DNA of 64,000 nucleotides, from contig NZ_JACGWS010000011.1 in assembly GCF_014397005.1 (NCBI RefSeq), positions 124,001 through 188,000 of the forward strand, read 5' to 3'. The position numbers and the translations under genes were made by a program. This DNA comes from Kordia aestuariivivens. GTDB taxonomy: Bacteria > Bacteroidota > Bacteroidia > Flavobacteriales > Flavobacteriaceae. The notes beneath the pieces were generated by a model. That model saw only the letters and a program-made list of their open reading frames with translations, was not told the origin of the DNA and searched no databases. Shown here in pieces: positions 15,939 through 25,196 of this stretch. Each line of letters begins with the position of its first letter. Position 1 is the first letter of the stretch.

Positions 15939-18656
15939 TTGCAGACAAAAAAACATTACATACTTACGCAGCTACTACTGTTATTGATTAGTTCGTTTGC
16001 TATTTCACAAGAACTTCCAGAAAGGAAGAAGCTTCCAATAAAGCCTATTCAGGAAATGGATACGTTAAAGGTAAGCCTGAAAGATTCAATCAAAATAGGA
16101 ACGCGAAAAGTTAGAGATACGATTAAGAACGATTCTATTCAAAAAGATTCGGTTCCGCAAAAAGCACCTGTATTACTGGATTTGGTAAAATACAAATCGA
16201 AAGATTATGTAAAAATTAGCCAACGTACGAAGCAAATTTATTTATATAATGAAGCCGAATTGTATTATCAGGATACAGAATTAAAGTCGGGAATTATTAT
16301 TTTAGATTATGAAAAGAATGAAGTATATGCAGGTCGCTTGAAAGATTCGGCAGGTGTATATTCGCAACCTCCATACTTTAAACAAGGAGATAATATTGTT
16401 GAACCCGATTCGATTCGATTCAATTTTGATTCTGAAAAGGCAAAGATCTGGAATTCAAGAACCGAACAAAATGGGACTCAGATTTTAGGAGAAATCACAA
16501 AAAAGGAAAACGATTCTGTAATTTTTATTAAGAATGCAAAGTTTACCACTTCTAAAGATATTGACAATCCTGAGTATTATTTTTTAGCACGAAAAATAAA
16601 ATTAGTACCTAAAAAGAAGATTGTTTCTGGGTTTACAAATTTATACATCGCAGATGTTCCCACACCCATTGGCTTTCCGTTTGCGTATTTTCCTTTGACA
16701 GATGATAGAGCTTCTGGATTTATTTTTCCAACGTTTGGAGAAAATAGCAGTCGTGGATATTTCTTCCAGAATGGAGGTTATTATTTTGCCATTAGTGATT
16801 ATTTTGATCTCGCGCTACTCGCCGATTATTATACGAATGGGAGTTATGCCTTTCGGGGAGAAACCAATTATGCGGTACGTTATCGTTTTCGAGGGAATTT
16901 AAGTGTGCGTTTTGAAGCATTGATCAACAGTCAGCGAGGTTTTCCCGATTATAGTAAGTCTAATATTTATAATATTCGCTGGTCGCACAATCAAGATGCC
17001 AAAGCAAATCCGAATTCGCGATTTTCTGCTTCGGTAAACTTAGGGAGTAGTAGTTTTTATCAAGCGTCTATCAATCAATTGAACACGCCAAATTTCTTGA
17101 ATAACACCTTAAATTCTTCGGTTTCGTATTCAAAGACATTTCCATCCTATCCATCGGTAAATGTTTCGCTAACAGCCACACATTCACAAAATACAAATAC
17201 GGAGAGCATCAACCTTACCTTGCCGACATTGCAAGCAAGTGTTGAACGTATTTATCCGTTTGCGCCAAAAGATGGAGCAAAAAAAGGAATTATTCAGAAT
17301 ATCAACTTTCAATATAATTTGAGAGGAGAAAACAGAATTAATACGACAGATTCTTTATTTTTTAAGAAAGAAATGTTTGAAGATGCAAAAATGGGTATGC
17401 GACACAGTATTCCTGTAAATACAAACTTTAAATTGTTTAAATACTTAAGTGTAAGTTTAGGTGGAAACTATGATGAAGTTTGGGATTTTAAAACCACCAA
17501 TCGTACGGATGCAACACTTGATCCTAATGATACAACAATGCAAATAGCTTCCGTAAAAGATACGATTAGCGGATTTGATTCGTACAGAACATATAATTTT
17601 AGTACAAGTATTGGTACAACGCTTTACGGAACGTTTACGCGTGGTGAAGATCGAAAAATTCAAGCTATTCGACATACCATACGACCTTCTATTAGCTATA
17701 GTTATAATCCTGCATTTGATCAGTATTATGATACGTATATTGTAGATGCTGAAAATGGTACAATGCAAGATTATACCCGTTTTGAAGATGGACTTTTTGG
17801 AGTGCCAAGCAGAACGTTTGCCAGTTCTATTGGAATCAATGTAGCCAATACACTTGAAGCAAAAGTACGCTCGAATGATTCTACACAAACCGAACCTAAA
17901 AAGGTGATGTTATTGAATAGTTTTAACTTTTCTACGAGTTATAATATTGCAGCCGATTCTTTGGCTTGGGCACCTGTGCGTGTATCAGGAAGTACGCAAC
18001 TTTTTGACAATAAGATGAGTGTAAACTTTGGCGCCAATTTAGATCCGTATTCTATTGATAATCAAGGAACACGTATTAATAAGTTTAATATAAATAATGG
18101 CGGAAGTTTATTCCGTTTGACAAGTGCCAATTTAACACTGAATTATTCGATCTCCAGTAAAAGCTTGGATGGAAAAGAAAGGAAAGATTCCGATAATACA
18201 CGAAGCGGTGGACGTGATGATGATTTGTTTGGTCGTGCACAAGATTTCAGTAATAGTGATTCATTTGGCAATGATGACGATGAAGATGACGAAGAAAAAG
18301 AAGATGTAGAAGCCTATAGATCCAAGATTCCGTGGGATTTACGTCTTGCCTACTCCATGACCTATTTGAATAGTAATCGGCAAAACGAAATTTCCAATAA
18401 CTCACTCATGTTCTCTGGAAATGTAGAGTTGACACCACAATGGAAAATAGGAGTTTCTTCGGGGTATGATTTTAAGAATAAAGGATTTACGTATACACAA
18501 ATGCGTTTTGAACGCGATTTGAAGAGTTGGCGAATCAATTTTAACTGGGTTCCGTTTAGTTCACGAGCTTCATGGTATTTCTTTATTGGAATTAAAGCAT
18601 CTGTTTTACGTGATGTGAAGTGGGAAAAACGAAGTGAACCGGATAGACGATTGTAA
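15939..18656 (+). CDS. lptD: LPS-assembly outer-membrane protein LptD homologue
   Basis: A 905-residue outer-membrane protein. The signal peptide (about 1-24) is followed by an OstA-like N-terminal domain (about 60-230) and a long region of alternating beta strands ending in aromatic residues, a barrel of the LptD type as found in Bacteroidota. It inserts lipopolysaccharide in the outer leaflet. A very acidic loop rich in Asp/Glu lies at about 765-790. The start is TTG at 15939: no ATG gives a signal peptide, whereas TTG gives (M)QTKKHYILTQLLLLLISS. It is followed 62 bp later by ridA. Confidence 0.88.
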   Translation: MQTKKHYILTQLLLLLISSFAISQELPERKKLPIKPIQEMDTLKVSLKDSIKIGTRKVRDTIKNDSIQKDSVPQKAPVLLDLVKYKSKDYVKISQRTKQIYLYNEAELYYQDTELKSGIIILDYEKNEVYAGRLKDSAGVYSQPPYFKQGDNIVEPDSIRFNFDSEKAKIWNSRTEQNGTQILGEITKKENDSVIFIKNAKFTTSKDIDNPEYYFLARKIKLVPKKKIVSGFTNLYIADVPTPIGFPFAYFPLTDDRASGFIFPTFGENSSRGYFFQNGGYYFAISDYFDLALLADYYTNGSYAFRGETNYAVRYRFRGNLSVRFEALINSQRGFPDYSKSNIYNIRWSHNQDAKANPNSRFSASVNLGSSSFYQASINQLNTPNFLNNTLNSSVSYSKTFPSYPSVNVSLTATHSQNTNTESINLTLPTLQASVERIYPFAPKDGAKKGIIQNINFQYNLRGENRINTTDSLFFKKEMFEDAKMGMRHSIPVNTNFKLFKYLSVSLGGNYDEVWDFKTTNRTDATLDPNDTTMQIASVKDTISGFDSYRTYNFSTSIGTTLYGTFTRGEDRKIQAIRHTIRPSISYSYNPAFDQYYDTYIVDAENGTMQDYTRFEDGLFGVPSRTFASSIGINVANTLEAKVRSNDSTQTEPKKVMLLNSFNFSTSYNIAADSLAWAPVRVSGSTQLFDNKMSVNFGANLDPYSIDNQGTRINKFNINNGGSLFRLTSANLTLNYSISSKSLDGKERKDSDNTRSGGRDDDLFGRAQDFSNSDSFGNDDDEDDEEKEDVEAYRSKIPWDLRLAYSMTYLNSNRQNEISNNSLMFSGNVELTPQWKIGVSSGYDFKNKGFTYTQMRFERDLKSWRINFNWVPFSSRASWYFFIGIKASVLRDVKWEKRSEPDRRL

Positions 18657-18718
18657 GAGTTTAGAGTTTAGAACTCTAAATCAAACAATCAGCAACTAAC
18701 AACCAATAACTAAAAAAT

Positions 18719-19108
18719 ATGTCAAAACAAATCATCTCAACACCACACGCGCCAGCACCAATTGGTCCATACAATCAAGCAATTTTAATTAACGGAACTT
18801 TATATACTTCTGGTCAAATTGCGATAGATCCTAAAACTGGAAAACTCGTTGAAGGTTCTATTGAAGTAGAGACAAAGCAAGTTATGGAAAATATGAAAGC
18901 TGTTTTAGCGGCAGCGAATATGACTTTTGAGAATGTAGTAAAATCGTCTATTTTTATAAAAAACATGAACGATTTTAAGAAGATTAATCCTGTATACGGT
19001 CAGTATTTTGATGATGCAACTGCGCCAGCGCGTGAAACGGTTGAAGTTGGAAACTTACCAATGTATGTAAATGTAGAAATTTCTATGATTGCGATACAAG
19101 ATGCTTAA
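18719..19108 (+). CDS. ridA: RidA family enamine/imine deaminase
   Basis: A 129-residue cytoplasmic protein of the RidA/YjgF family, which hydrolyses reactive 2-aminoacrylate and related imines. Family features are the N-terminal HAPAPIGPYNQA, the GQIAIDP block, the active-site Arg in PARETVEV (about residue 107) and the C-terminal VNVEISMIAI. The length is normal. It is closely downstream of lptD, and a strong symmetric terminator follows. Confidence 0.95.
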   Translation: MSKQIISTPHAPAPIGPYNQAILINGTLYTSGQIAIDPKTGKLVEGSIEVETKQVMENMKAVLAAANMTFENVVKSSIFIKNMNDFKKINPVYGQYFDDATAPARETVEVGNLPMYVNVEISMIAIQDA

Positions 19109-19129
19109 TAGACACTACTTTTCAAACTA

Positions 19130-19167
19130 AAAAAACCTCAGAAAACAATTGTTTTCTGAGGTTTTTT
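19130..19167. terminator. Bidirectional terminator
   Basis: A nearly perfect palindrome (cctcagaaaac / gttttctgagg) is flanked by A and T runs. It can end ridA transcripts on the plus strand and the convergent peptide gene at 19185 on the minus strand. Confidence 0.92.
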
Positions 19168-19184
19168 TGTGAATACTGTTTCTT

Positions 19185-19346
19185 TTAACAAGGCAAATAG
19201 AAAGTCTCTGTCTTCGTTCTATAACAAAGTCGTTGACCTAATATACAGGTATCCTCACACAAAAATAGTATTCCACCTGCGATACCATTTTGTTCTTTCT
19301 TACTCAGTTCTTTTACATTTTCAATTTTTAGAATTGTCTTTAACAT
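19185..19346 (-). CDS. Small Gly-Gly leader peptide, second leader class
   Basis: A 53-residue peptide. The leader MLKTILKIENVKELSKKEQN ends in IAGG (22-25), and the core has Cys30, Cys34, Cys41 and Cys53. The leader (..IL.I....LSK.EQ..I.GG) is unlike the LNK..ISNL class. It matches the two plus-strand peptides at 60937 and 61556, and resembles bacteriocin-type double-glycine leaders cut by C39 peptidase exporters. It is convergent with ridA and shares its terminator. No biosynthetic gene is adjacent. Confidence 0.7.
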   Translation of the reverse strand: MLKTILKIENVKELSKKEQNGIAGGILFLCEDTCILGQRLCYRTKTETFYLPC

Positions 19347-19423
19347 GATTTTGAATTTTTAGTTAATATTTAATTGCGATTATACTGCCAATACTTGCTC
19401 GTTATCCTAGCAACCATCAGTAT

Positions 19424-19570
19424 CTAACGTATTGCACTAAAAATAACATTGCAAATATTGTTACTTGATGTACACAGTCCTGAAACTCCACCTTTAATAC
19501 TCGCCGAATCTAAGGTTGATACAGTTTCTTTTGAAATGGATAAGCTTTTAATTCTTACTTCTTTTCTGAT
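19424..19570 (-). pseudogene. RiPP-type precursor with no canonical start (ATC at the start position)
   Basis: A 48-codon frame has an intact leader of the LNK..ISNL class (RKEVRIKSLSISKETVSTL, then SIKGG at 24-28) and a short core with Cys33 and Cys40. Where the ATG should be, the codon is ATC (19568-19570), preceded directly by TAG in frame; no ATG, GTG or TTG lies upstream. Either a single G-to-C change killed the gene, or a rare ATC initiation is used. The core is also poor in cysteine, which favours decay. Confidence 0.55.
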
Positions 19571-19725
19571 CTAAAATTTGTAGTTTTTGCTGCATAAAGT
19601 TATAAAAATCAATAGGTTACACTTTACGGTTTTACCCTATTTAACAAAATTTTAAAAAGTAGCCGTCTGATTAAAATACATTTCGATAATAATTCTTTAA
19701 TTTTAAAGGACATAATACACCTTGC

Positions 19726-20376
19726 ATGAAAATCATTTTAATTCCAGGATTGGCTTTTGACTGTCGAATTTTTGAAAACCTAGATTTATCAGGCTACGAG
19801 GTGGAACATCTTAATTGGATTGAACCCAAAACCAACGAGAAAATTCATGAATATTCACAGCGTTTATTTTCAAAAATTGAACCTTCTTCTGAAAAAGTAA
19901 CGCTTATTGGTCATTCGCTCGGCGGAATCGTTTCGCAAGAAATTGCAAGTGCTCATAACATTGAAAAGGTCATTTTAATTTCAAGTATCCAATCAAGAAA
20001 AGAATTGCCTTTTTCTTTTAAACTCGTAAAACCATTGCGATTAGATGTGTTTTTCACGAAAGGGCTTTGTGTAAAAACAGTCAGATTTTGGGGAAAAGGT
20101 CATGGTTTTGAAACTGAGAACGAGCAAAACCTATTTAAAAGCATGGTTGGAAATCAAACAAATCGCTATTTACAATGGGCGTTGAGAGAATTATCAACTT
20201 GGCACGAACCCACAATTCCAGCAGAAACAGAAATAATTCACATTCATGGCACAAACGACAAAACTCTTCCGTATAAATTAGTCAAGAAAACAGATTTTAC
20301 TATTGAAAACGGCACGCATATTTGTGTCCTTAAAAGAGCAGCAGAAATCTCTGCATTGATTAAAAATGTACTGTAA
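19726..20376 (+). CDS. Small alpha/beta hydrolase
   Basis: A 216-residue cytoplasmic alpha/beta-hydrolase-fold protein. The nucleophile elbow is GHSLGG with the Ser near residue 64. The acid is probably the Asp in HGTNDKTLP (about 180), and the His is in NGTHICV (about 198). There is no extended lid domain, so it is close to small esterase or thioesterase-like members. Substrate is unknown. The upstream 150 bp are A/T-rich with no clear regulator site. Confidence 0.85.
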   Translation: MKIILIPGLAFDCRIFENLDLSGYEVEHLNWIEPKTNEKIHEYSQRLFSKIEPSSEKVTLIGHSLGGIVSQEIASAHNIEKVILISSIQSRKELPFSFKLVKPLRLDVFFTKGLCVKTVRFWGKGHGFETENEQNLFKSMVGNQTNRYLQWALRELSTWHEPTIPAETEIIHIHGTNDKTLPYKLVKKTDFTIENGTHICVLKRAAEISALIKNVL

Positions 20377-20551
20377 CACACTAAAAAAGTAGTATTTCTA
20401 TCGTTTAAAAGAATTTATATTACGTTCGTATTCTCCTGACACTGCGTTTAAAAAAGTATCTTTACCGATTAGCATTTAAAAGTGAACTGAATCATGCGTT
20501 TTGCGACAATCAATACACTGCAACTCGTTTCAAATCAAGTAAAAACAATCG

Positions 20552-21616
20552 ATGAGTACAGACATACAGGTACATAAGCCAACACCAATTATCGCTAAAG
20601 AAAAGTTAGTGCTTTTTGATCGTTCGTCAGATATGAAACAAACAATGAAAGCGTTAGAAGCTGGAAAATCGGTATTAATCACAGCGTTTTATAGCAATGG
20701 TTTGTCGCTTTTGAAAGAATTGCAAGTATATCTTAGAAGAAAGTTGCCCACCGAATCTTTTAAAGAACAACGCGAATATCGTGCGCAATATCACAAGTTA
20801 TCGAATCAAATCTTAATAGAAATTGCTGACCATAAACTGGTTCCCAAAAAAGCACCTTCTATTGGTTGGTTAGAAAAATTATATCCTGAAACTGGCAATT
20901 TTTTATTGACTTTTCCACAAATACAAGGACTGAATAGTGCTTGGCAATGGTATATAAAAGGGATTGCAATTCCTGTATTGCGAAACAAATTGCATCCGTA
21001 TTACGGCACCTATTTCCCTACTCGCTTTGATCATTTGATTCTTTTTGACAATTGGTTGAAACGCTACGAAGGACCAAAAAAGTCTGCCATTGATGTTGGT
21101 ATTGGAAGTGGCGTACTTTCGTTTCAACTAGTAAAACATGGCTTTCAGAAAGTTTTTGGTACAGATACAAACCCGAATGCAATTGTAGGGCTTACCGAAT
21201 TTATGGGCGATACAAAAATGTCCAGAAAGGTTGAATTAGATTTTGGGCATCTTTTTGGGAAATGGGAAAAACAAACCGAACTCATTGTTTTCAATCCGCC
21301 ATGGTTGCCAACCTCTAAGCAATTAAATAGAAATGATGAAGCTATTTATTATCCTGAAGGTTTATTTCCTGACTTTTTTACAGAAGCTAAAAAAAGGCTT
21401 TTGCCAGAAGGCAAACTCGTTATTATATTCTCAAATTTAGCGCAAATAACAAATGTTACAACTGATCATCCTATTGAAAAAGAACTCGCCAGCGGTGGAC
21501 GATTTCAATTGGAAAGAAAGTTAACAAGAGCTGTAAAAGCGGCTTCCGACAAAACAAAACGCGATCAGCATTGGCGCGCTTCCGAAGAAGTAGAACTTTG
21601 GGTGTTGACGTATTGA
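20552..21616 (+). CDS. SAM-dependent methyltransferase of the PrmC/HemK-like N-methyltransferase type
   Basis: A 354-residue cytoplasmic protein. The C-terminal half is a class I methyltransferase: motif I AIDVGIGSGVLSF (about 175-187), acidic GTDTNPNA at the end of strand 2, and FNPPWLP (about 247-253), an NPPY-type motif that marks methylation of an exocyclic or amide nitrogen in protein, RNA or DNA. The N-terminal 150 residues are not recognised and may bind the target. The ATG at 20552 is the first after in-frame stops. The substrate cannot be told from sequence. Confidence 0.82.
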   Translation: MSTDIQVHKPTPIIAKEKLVLFDRSSDMKQTMKALEAGKSVLITAFYSNGLSLLKELQVYLRRKLPTESFKEQREYRAQYHKLSNQILIEIADHKLVPKKAPSIGWLEKLYPETGNFLLTFPQIQGLNSAWQWYIKGIAIPVLRNKLHPYYGTYFPTRFDHLILFDNWLKRYEGPKKSAIDVGIGSGVLSFQLVKHGFQKVFGTDTNPNAIVGLTEFMGDTKMSRKVELDFGHLFGKWEKQTELIVFNPPWLPTSKQLNRNDEAIYYPEGLFPDFFTEAKKRLLPEGKLVIIFSNLAQITNVTTDHPIEKELASGGRFQLERKLTRAVKAASDKTKRDQHWRASEEVELWVLTY

Positions 21617-21701
21617 TAAGTCTATTCCGAAAATACACAAAATTGTTCGTTTCGCTTTCAGTAACTTAGTTGCTTATATTCACTCAAAAACACGAACGCA
21701 C

Positions 21702-22094
21702 ATGAAAACAATGACATTAGTAGTGCTTTTGCTATCATTTAGTGTTGGAATTGCTCAGGAACAAGATACACCACTAGAAATTGTGAATAAGAGAATGCGT
21801 TTGTACAATGAACACAACTTTGAAGCGTTTATAAAACTTTATAAAGAAGATGTGAAAATTTACACCTATCCAGATAAGTTATTAGGAACAGGGACCGAAA
21901 ATATTGCTTCTATTTTTGAACCCAAATTTACTTCCAAATCTATAAAGGTGGAAATTATAAGCCAAATGACGAATGGAAACCACGTAATCAATCATGAAAT
22001 CGTAACAGAAAACGGAAAGAAAACAAAGTACATTTAAATTTATGAAATCAACAATGGATTGATTAGTAGTGTACGATTTGTAAGGGATTATTAG
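21702..22094 (+). pseudogene. NTF2/SnoaL-like secreted protein with a premature TAA
   Basis: The frame encodes a signal peptide (MKTMTLVVLLLSFSVGIAQ) and an NTF2-like domain (IVNKRMRLYNEHNFEAFIKL, LYKEDVKIY). It stops at TAA 22035-22037 after KTKYI, residue 111. The same frame then continues for 18 codons (IYEINNGLISSVRFVRDY) to TAG at 22092-22094. That tail is exactly the last strand that SnoaL-type domains need. One nonsense change therefore removes the final beta strand. The protein may be non-functional, or the base could be a sequencing error. Confidence 0.7.
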
Positions 22095-22261
22095 CGTTTA
22101 AAAGGGTTTCAATAATGTTACATACAAATTGGTCATAAGTTATTAGTTATTGAAGAGAAAACAGTATTTTGTAAAAAATATTCGGGATTCTGTATACGTA
22201 TTGCATACAATTTTGAAACTATTTTTTCAACTGACCTTATAACCCTTTAACAAAAATTAAA

Positions 22262-23068
22262 ATGAACAAACCACTGACTTTACTGATGAGTATTGCTATG
22301 ATACTTATTCTCAATTTTTCACTTTTTGCACAAGATGATACCGAAACAATAGCGCTAGAAAATGAAATACAGCAATCTTATGATTATCATGAATTGGAAG
22401 AGAAAAGATTAGAGCTTATTGCTGATATGTATTCAATGATGTATGAGATTGGTGGTCTTTTTACAGAACTAGAGAGAGCGCAAAGCCTTGAAAAATTAGT
22501 AAATAGCTACCATGAAAAAATTTCTAAAGGTATGGATTCAAGTGTTTTTTCAATGAAAGAACGAATGAATATTGAGCGTTTACAAGAAATAAAGTCGCAA
22601 ATTGTATTACCTGAACTTCAAACAGTTGGCGGTATAGATTTACATAATATGCAATCTATTAGCGTGACAGAAGGTTTTCGACGAATCATAGAAAACAAAG
22701 TGCAAACAATTGTAAAAAAGACAGATCAACTTTCAAGTGTTGGCACAAAAGTAACAGAGTTGAACAATACTTCTTTTGTAACTCAAAACTTTAAAAAACA
22801 GATTAGTTGGTCATTCGCTCTTTTAGTTGGGATTGTCATTGTTGGCTTTTTTGTCATAGCGTATAGAGATGATGAAATTCGTAAAACAATTTTCTCTGGC
22901 GACGCTGGACTGCAATTTATCACCATTTTCTCAATCATTATTGCTATTATTCTATTTGGAATTACAGGAGTTTTGGGTGGAAAAGAGATTTCAGCATTAA
23001 TTGGAGGAATTTCTGGTTATATTTTAGGTCGTAGCAGTCTTAGTTCTAACGCTAAGAAAGGAAACTAG
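22262..23068 (+). CDS. Exported membrane protein of unknown function
   Basis: A 268-residue protein not recognised. Residues 1-24 form a signal peptide ending LFAQ, and about 25-170 are helical and charged, probably coiled coil. Three hydrophobic segments at about 181-200, 216-237 and 241-256 end in a Gly-rich IGGISGYILGRSS stretch. The layout suggests a periplasmic helical domain tethered by a C-terminal membrane hairpin. A hairpin terminator follows at 23124. Confidence 0.7.
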   Translation: MNKPLTLLMSIAMILILNFSLFAQDDTETIALENEIQQSYDYHELEEKRLELIADMYSMMYEIGGLFTELERAQSLEKLVNSYHEKISKGMDSSVFSMKERMNIERLQEIKSQIVLPELQTVGGIDLHNMQSISVTEGFRRIIENKVQTIVKKTDQLSSVGTKVTELNNTSFVTQNFKKQISWSFALLVGIVIVGFFVIAYRDDEIRKTIFSGDAGLQFITIFSIIIAIILFGITGVLGGKEISALIGGISGYILGRSSLSSNAKKGN

Positions 23069-23123
23069 TTTAAAAAAGTTATAGTAGTATTCAAACTTGA
23101 TTACAAAATCTTAAAGACAAAAA

Positions 23124-23143
23124 AGGCGAACCAAAGTTCGCCT
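23124..23143. terminator. Bidirectional terminator
   Basis: The stem aggcgaac / gttcgcct with loop caaa is preceded by an A run. It lies between the convergent 22262 gene and the peptide gene at 23155. Confidence 0.8.
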
Positions 23144-23154
23144 AATTTACTAAA

Positions 23155-23316
23155 CTACATGCAAGCCATTGTAATGAGACAATGACAACGCGATCCTGGT
23201 AATCCATAGCATTTAGTTACAAAAGTTGGATCTATACCTCCAACTAAAGTATCGTGCTTTAAATTTGAAATAGATTTTTTGTTCAGTTTTAATGATGTAA
23301 GATTACTTTTTTTCAT
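23155..23316 (-). CDS. RiPP-type precursor peptide (class I lanthipeptide-like leader)
   Basis: A 53-residue peptide. The leader MKKSNLTSLKLNKKSISNLK is a textbook member of the LNKKSISNL class, with LVGG at 24-27. The core has Cys36, Cys44, Cys46 and Cys52, with few Ser/Thr (Thr31, Thr34, Ser42, Thr49). It stands alone on the minus strand with its own terminator. It is one of the best preserved leaders in the window and almost identical in its first 20 residues to those at 29467 and 53141. Confidence 0.78.
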   Translation of the reverse strand: MKKSNLTSLKLNKKSISNLKHDTLVGGIDPTFVTKCYGLPGSRCHCLITMACM

Positions 23317-23563
23317 GATATAATGTTTTGGTTAACTAAAAAGTATAAAAACAAATGAAGAACCACTTACGGTAACACCATAATTAACATAGAATCGTAG
23401 TTTAAAAATAACACAACCTCACTATCAGGCTTTAATTTTAAGAATTGTTTCTCTGTATCAACAAGGTTTATAAAGCCAACCTTTTTGATTAACGATTTTA
23501 AAACAAGTAGCGTGTTTGTAAAAGAACACGCTTTATTTGTTGCATTAAATTCAATTAAATCTA

Positions 23564-23625
23564 CTACAATTCACTGAATTGTCAGATACTCCACACTTTC
23601 TGCATACGCTACTTCTCTATATTTG
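23564..23625 (+). promoter_or_regulatory. Promoter with palindromic operator, copy 1
   Basis: The perfect palindrome CAATTCACTGAATTG (23567-23581) is followed, 36 bp after its end, by TATATTTG (23618-23625), an exact TAnnTTTG box. The same palindrome, the same spacing and the same following word recur before the gene at 30663. The site is probably bound by a dimeric regulator that couples two secreted-protein genes. Confidence 0.6.
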
Positions 23626-23653
23626 ACAGCGATTAATTTCTAAATCATTTATT

Positions 23654-25171
23654 ATGAAAAAAGCAGTACTCATTATTTTTACTTTCATTTCTACACTGCA
23701 ACTGTTTGCACAACCAAGCAATGACCAATGTGTTAATGCAATTACGCTTTCTTGCGGAACTACCTTAAACAATCAAGATACAATTAATGCTGTATTAGAA
23801 GATTCAAATAGTTGTATTGGGAATCTGATTGGAGAAGATGTATGGTATAAGTTTGAAGGAACTGGAGATGAAATAAATTTTGTGCTAGTCATGTCTAACG
23901 GAACTGCCTACACAGAAATTTACGAAAGTACCAACAATGAATGTTCAGGAATTTCGATTGGCAATTGTATTTATGGCGCTGGATTTATTAATGGTTCTAT
24001 CAGTACAACGACGCTCTTCTCAGATATAGGAACCACTTATTATATAAGAGTCGGAAATAAAATCAATGATGGACCCATTGAGTTTTCTATCACTACAAAT
24101 TGTACACCATGTTCTGCTCCTGCGGGTTTAGGTGTTACGAATATCACAACAGCAAGTGCTGATCTTACTTGGGTAGAATTGGGCGCGGCTACGGCATGGA
24201 ATGTAGAATGGGGATTAACTGGTTTTACGCAAGGAACTGGGAATGCAATTAACAACACTCCCAATAATCCTCAAAATATAACTGGCTTAACTTCTGGTGC
24301 AACGTATGATTTTTATGTGCAAGCCGATTGTGGCCCAGATGGTACTTCTACTTGGGTAGGTCCGTATACATTTATAGCGACTTGTTTAGCGACGCCTCCA
24401 TACGCAGAAAGTTTTGAAGACTTTACGGTTTCCGAAGCTGATTTTTTAGAAGGAAATTGCTGGACAGGAACTCCAGGGAGTATTGGTGGTTACAATTGGG
24501 AAGTTGCAGCTCCAACTGACACGTCGTCAACGGACACTGGTCCTGCTCCGAATTTAAGTGATGGAAATTATATGTTTACAGAAGCTTCTGCCGCTTTAGG
24601 TGGAGAAGTTACAAACTTAATATCTCCTTCTGTAGATTTATCTACTTTGGCTGATCCTGAAATGACTTTTAAGTATCATATGTTTGGGGTTGATATGGGA
24701 ACTTTAGAAATTCTTATAGATAATGGCTCCACAACGACAACTGTATTTACAGTATCTGGTGAACAACAAGCAACTGAAAATGATCCGTTTATAACGGCTA
24801 CTATTGATTTGTCAAACTATGTTGGACAAACCATACAAGTTACTTTTAAAGCTATTATGGGACCCGGATTTCGAAGCGATATTGCCATAGATGATATAAC
24901 TTTTGGTGAAGCTATTTTAGGTGTAGAAGAATTCGAGAATGCAACATCACTCACATATTATCCAAATCCTGTGGAGAATATATTGACATTGAATTCGCTA
25001 TCGAAAATCCAACAGGTTAGGATTTACAATATGTTAGGACAAGAAGTGAAATTACACGCTCCAAACACTAAAGAAGCTAAAATAGATTTAAGCAATTTAC
25101 AATCGGGAACATATTTTGCGCAAGTAACTATTGATGATGCTTTTAAAACGATTCGCATCTTAAAAAACTAA
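23654..25171 (+). CDS. T9SS-secreted multidomain surface protein with a fibronectin type III domain
   Basis: A 505-residue secreted protein. Signal peptide 1-19, a Cys-containing N-terminal beta domain (about 22-150), and one fibronectin type III domain (about 152-240, from CSAPAGLGVTNI to YDFYVQADCG). Then a MAM/jelly-roll-like domain (about 248-420; FKYHMFGVDMGTLEILID, IAIDDITFGE) and a type A T9SS sorting domain (about 430-505; YYPNPVENILTL, VRIYNMLGQEV). The last domain directs export by the type IX system and attachment or release at the surface. Its role is probably adhesion or binding. The promoter has the shared palindrome. Confidence 0.88.
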   Translation: MKKAVLIIFTFISTLQLFAQPSNDQCVNAITLSCGTTLNNQDTINAVLEDSNSCIGNLIGEDVWYKFEGTGDEINFVLVMSNGTAYTEIYESTNNECSGISIGNCIYGAGFINGSISTTTLFSDIGTTYYIRVGNKINDGPIEFSITTNCTPCSAPAGLGVTNITTASADLTWVELGAATAWNVEWGLTGFTQGTGNAINNTPNNPQNITGLTSGATYDFYVQADCGPDGTSTWVGPYTFIATCLATPPYAESFEDFTVSEADFLEGNCWTGTPGSIGGYNWEVAAPTDTSSTDTGPAPNLSDGNYMFTEASAALGGEVTNLISPSVDLSTLADPEMTFKYHMFGVDMGTLEILIDNGSTTTTVFTVSGEQQATENDPFITATIDLSNYVGQTIQVTFKAIMGPGFRSDIAIDDITFGEAILGVEEFENATSLTYYPNPVENILTLNSLSKIQQVRIYNMLGQEVKLHAPNTKEAKIDLSNLQSGTYFAQVTIDDAFKTIRILKN

Positions 25172-25196
25172 TTCATATTGAAGGAAACAGCTAAAA

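Noticed and set aside
20494-20577. 27-codon ATG frame overlapping the methyltransferase start
   Set aside because: Could be an upstream leader ORF, but no regulatory structure or conservation can be seen from one sequence.
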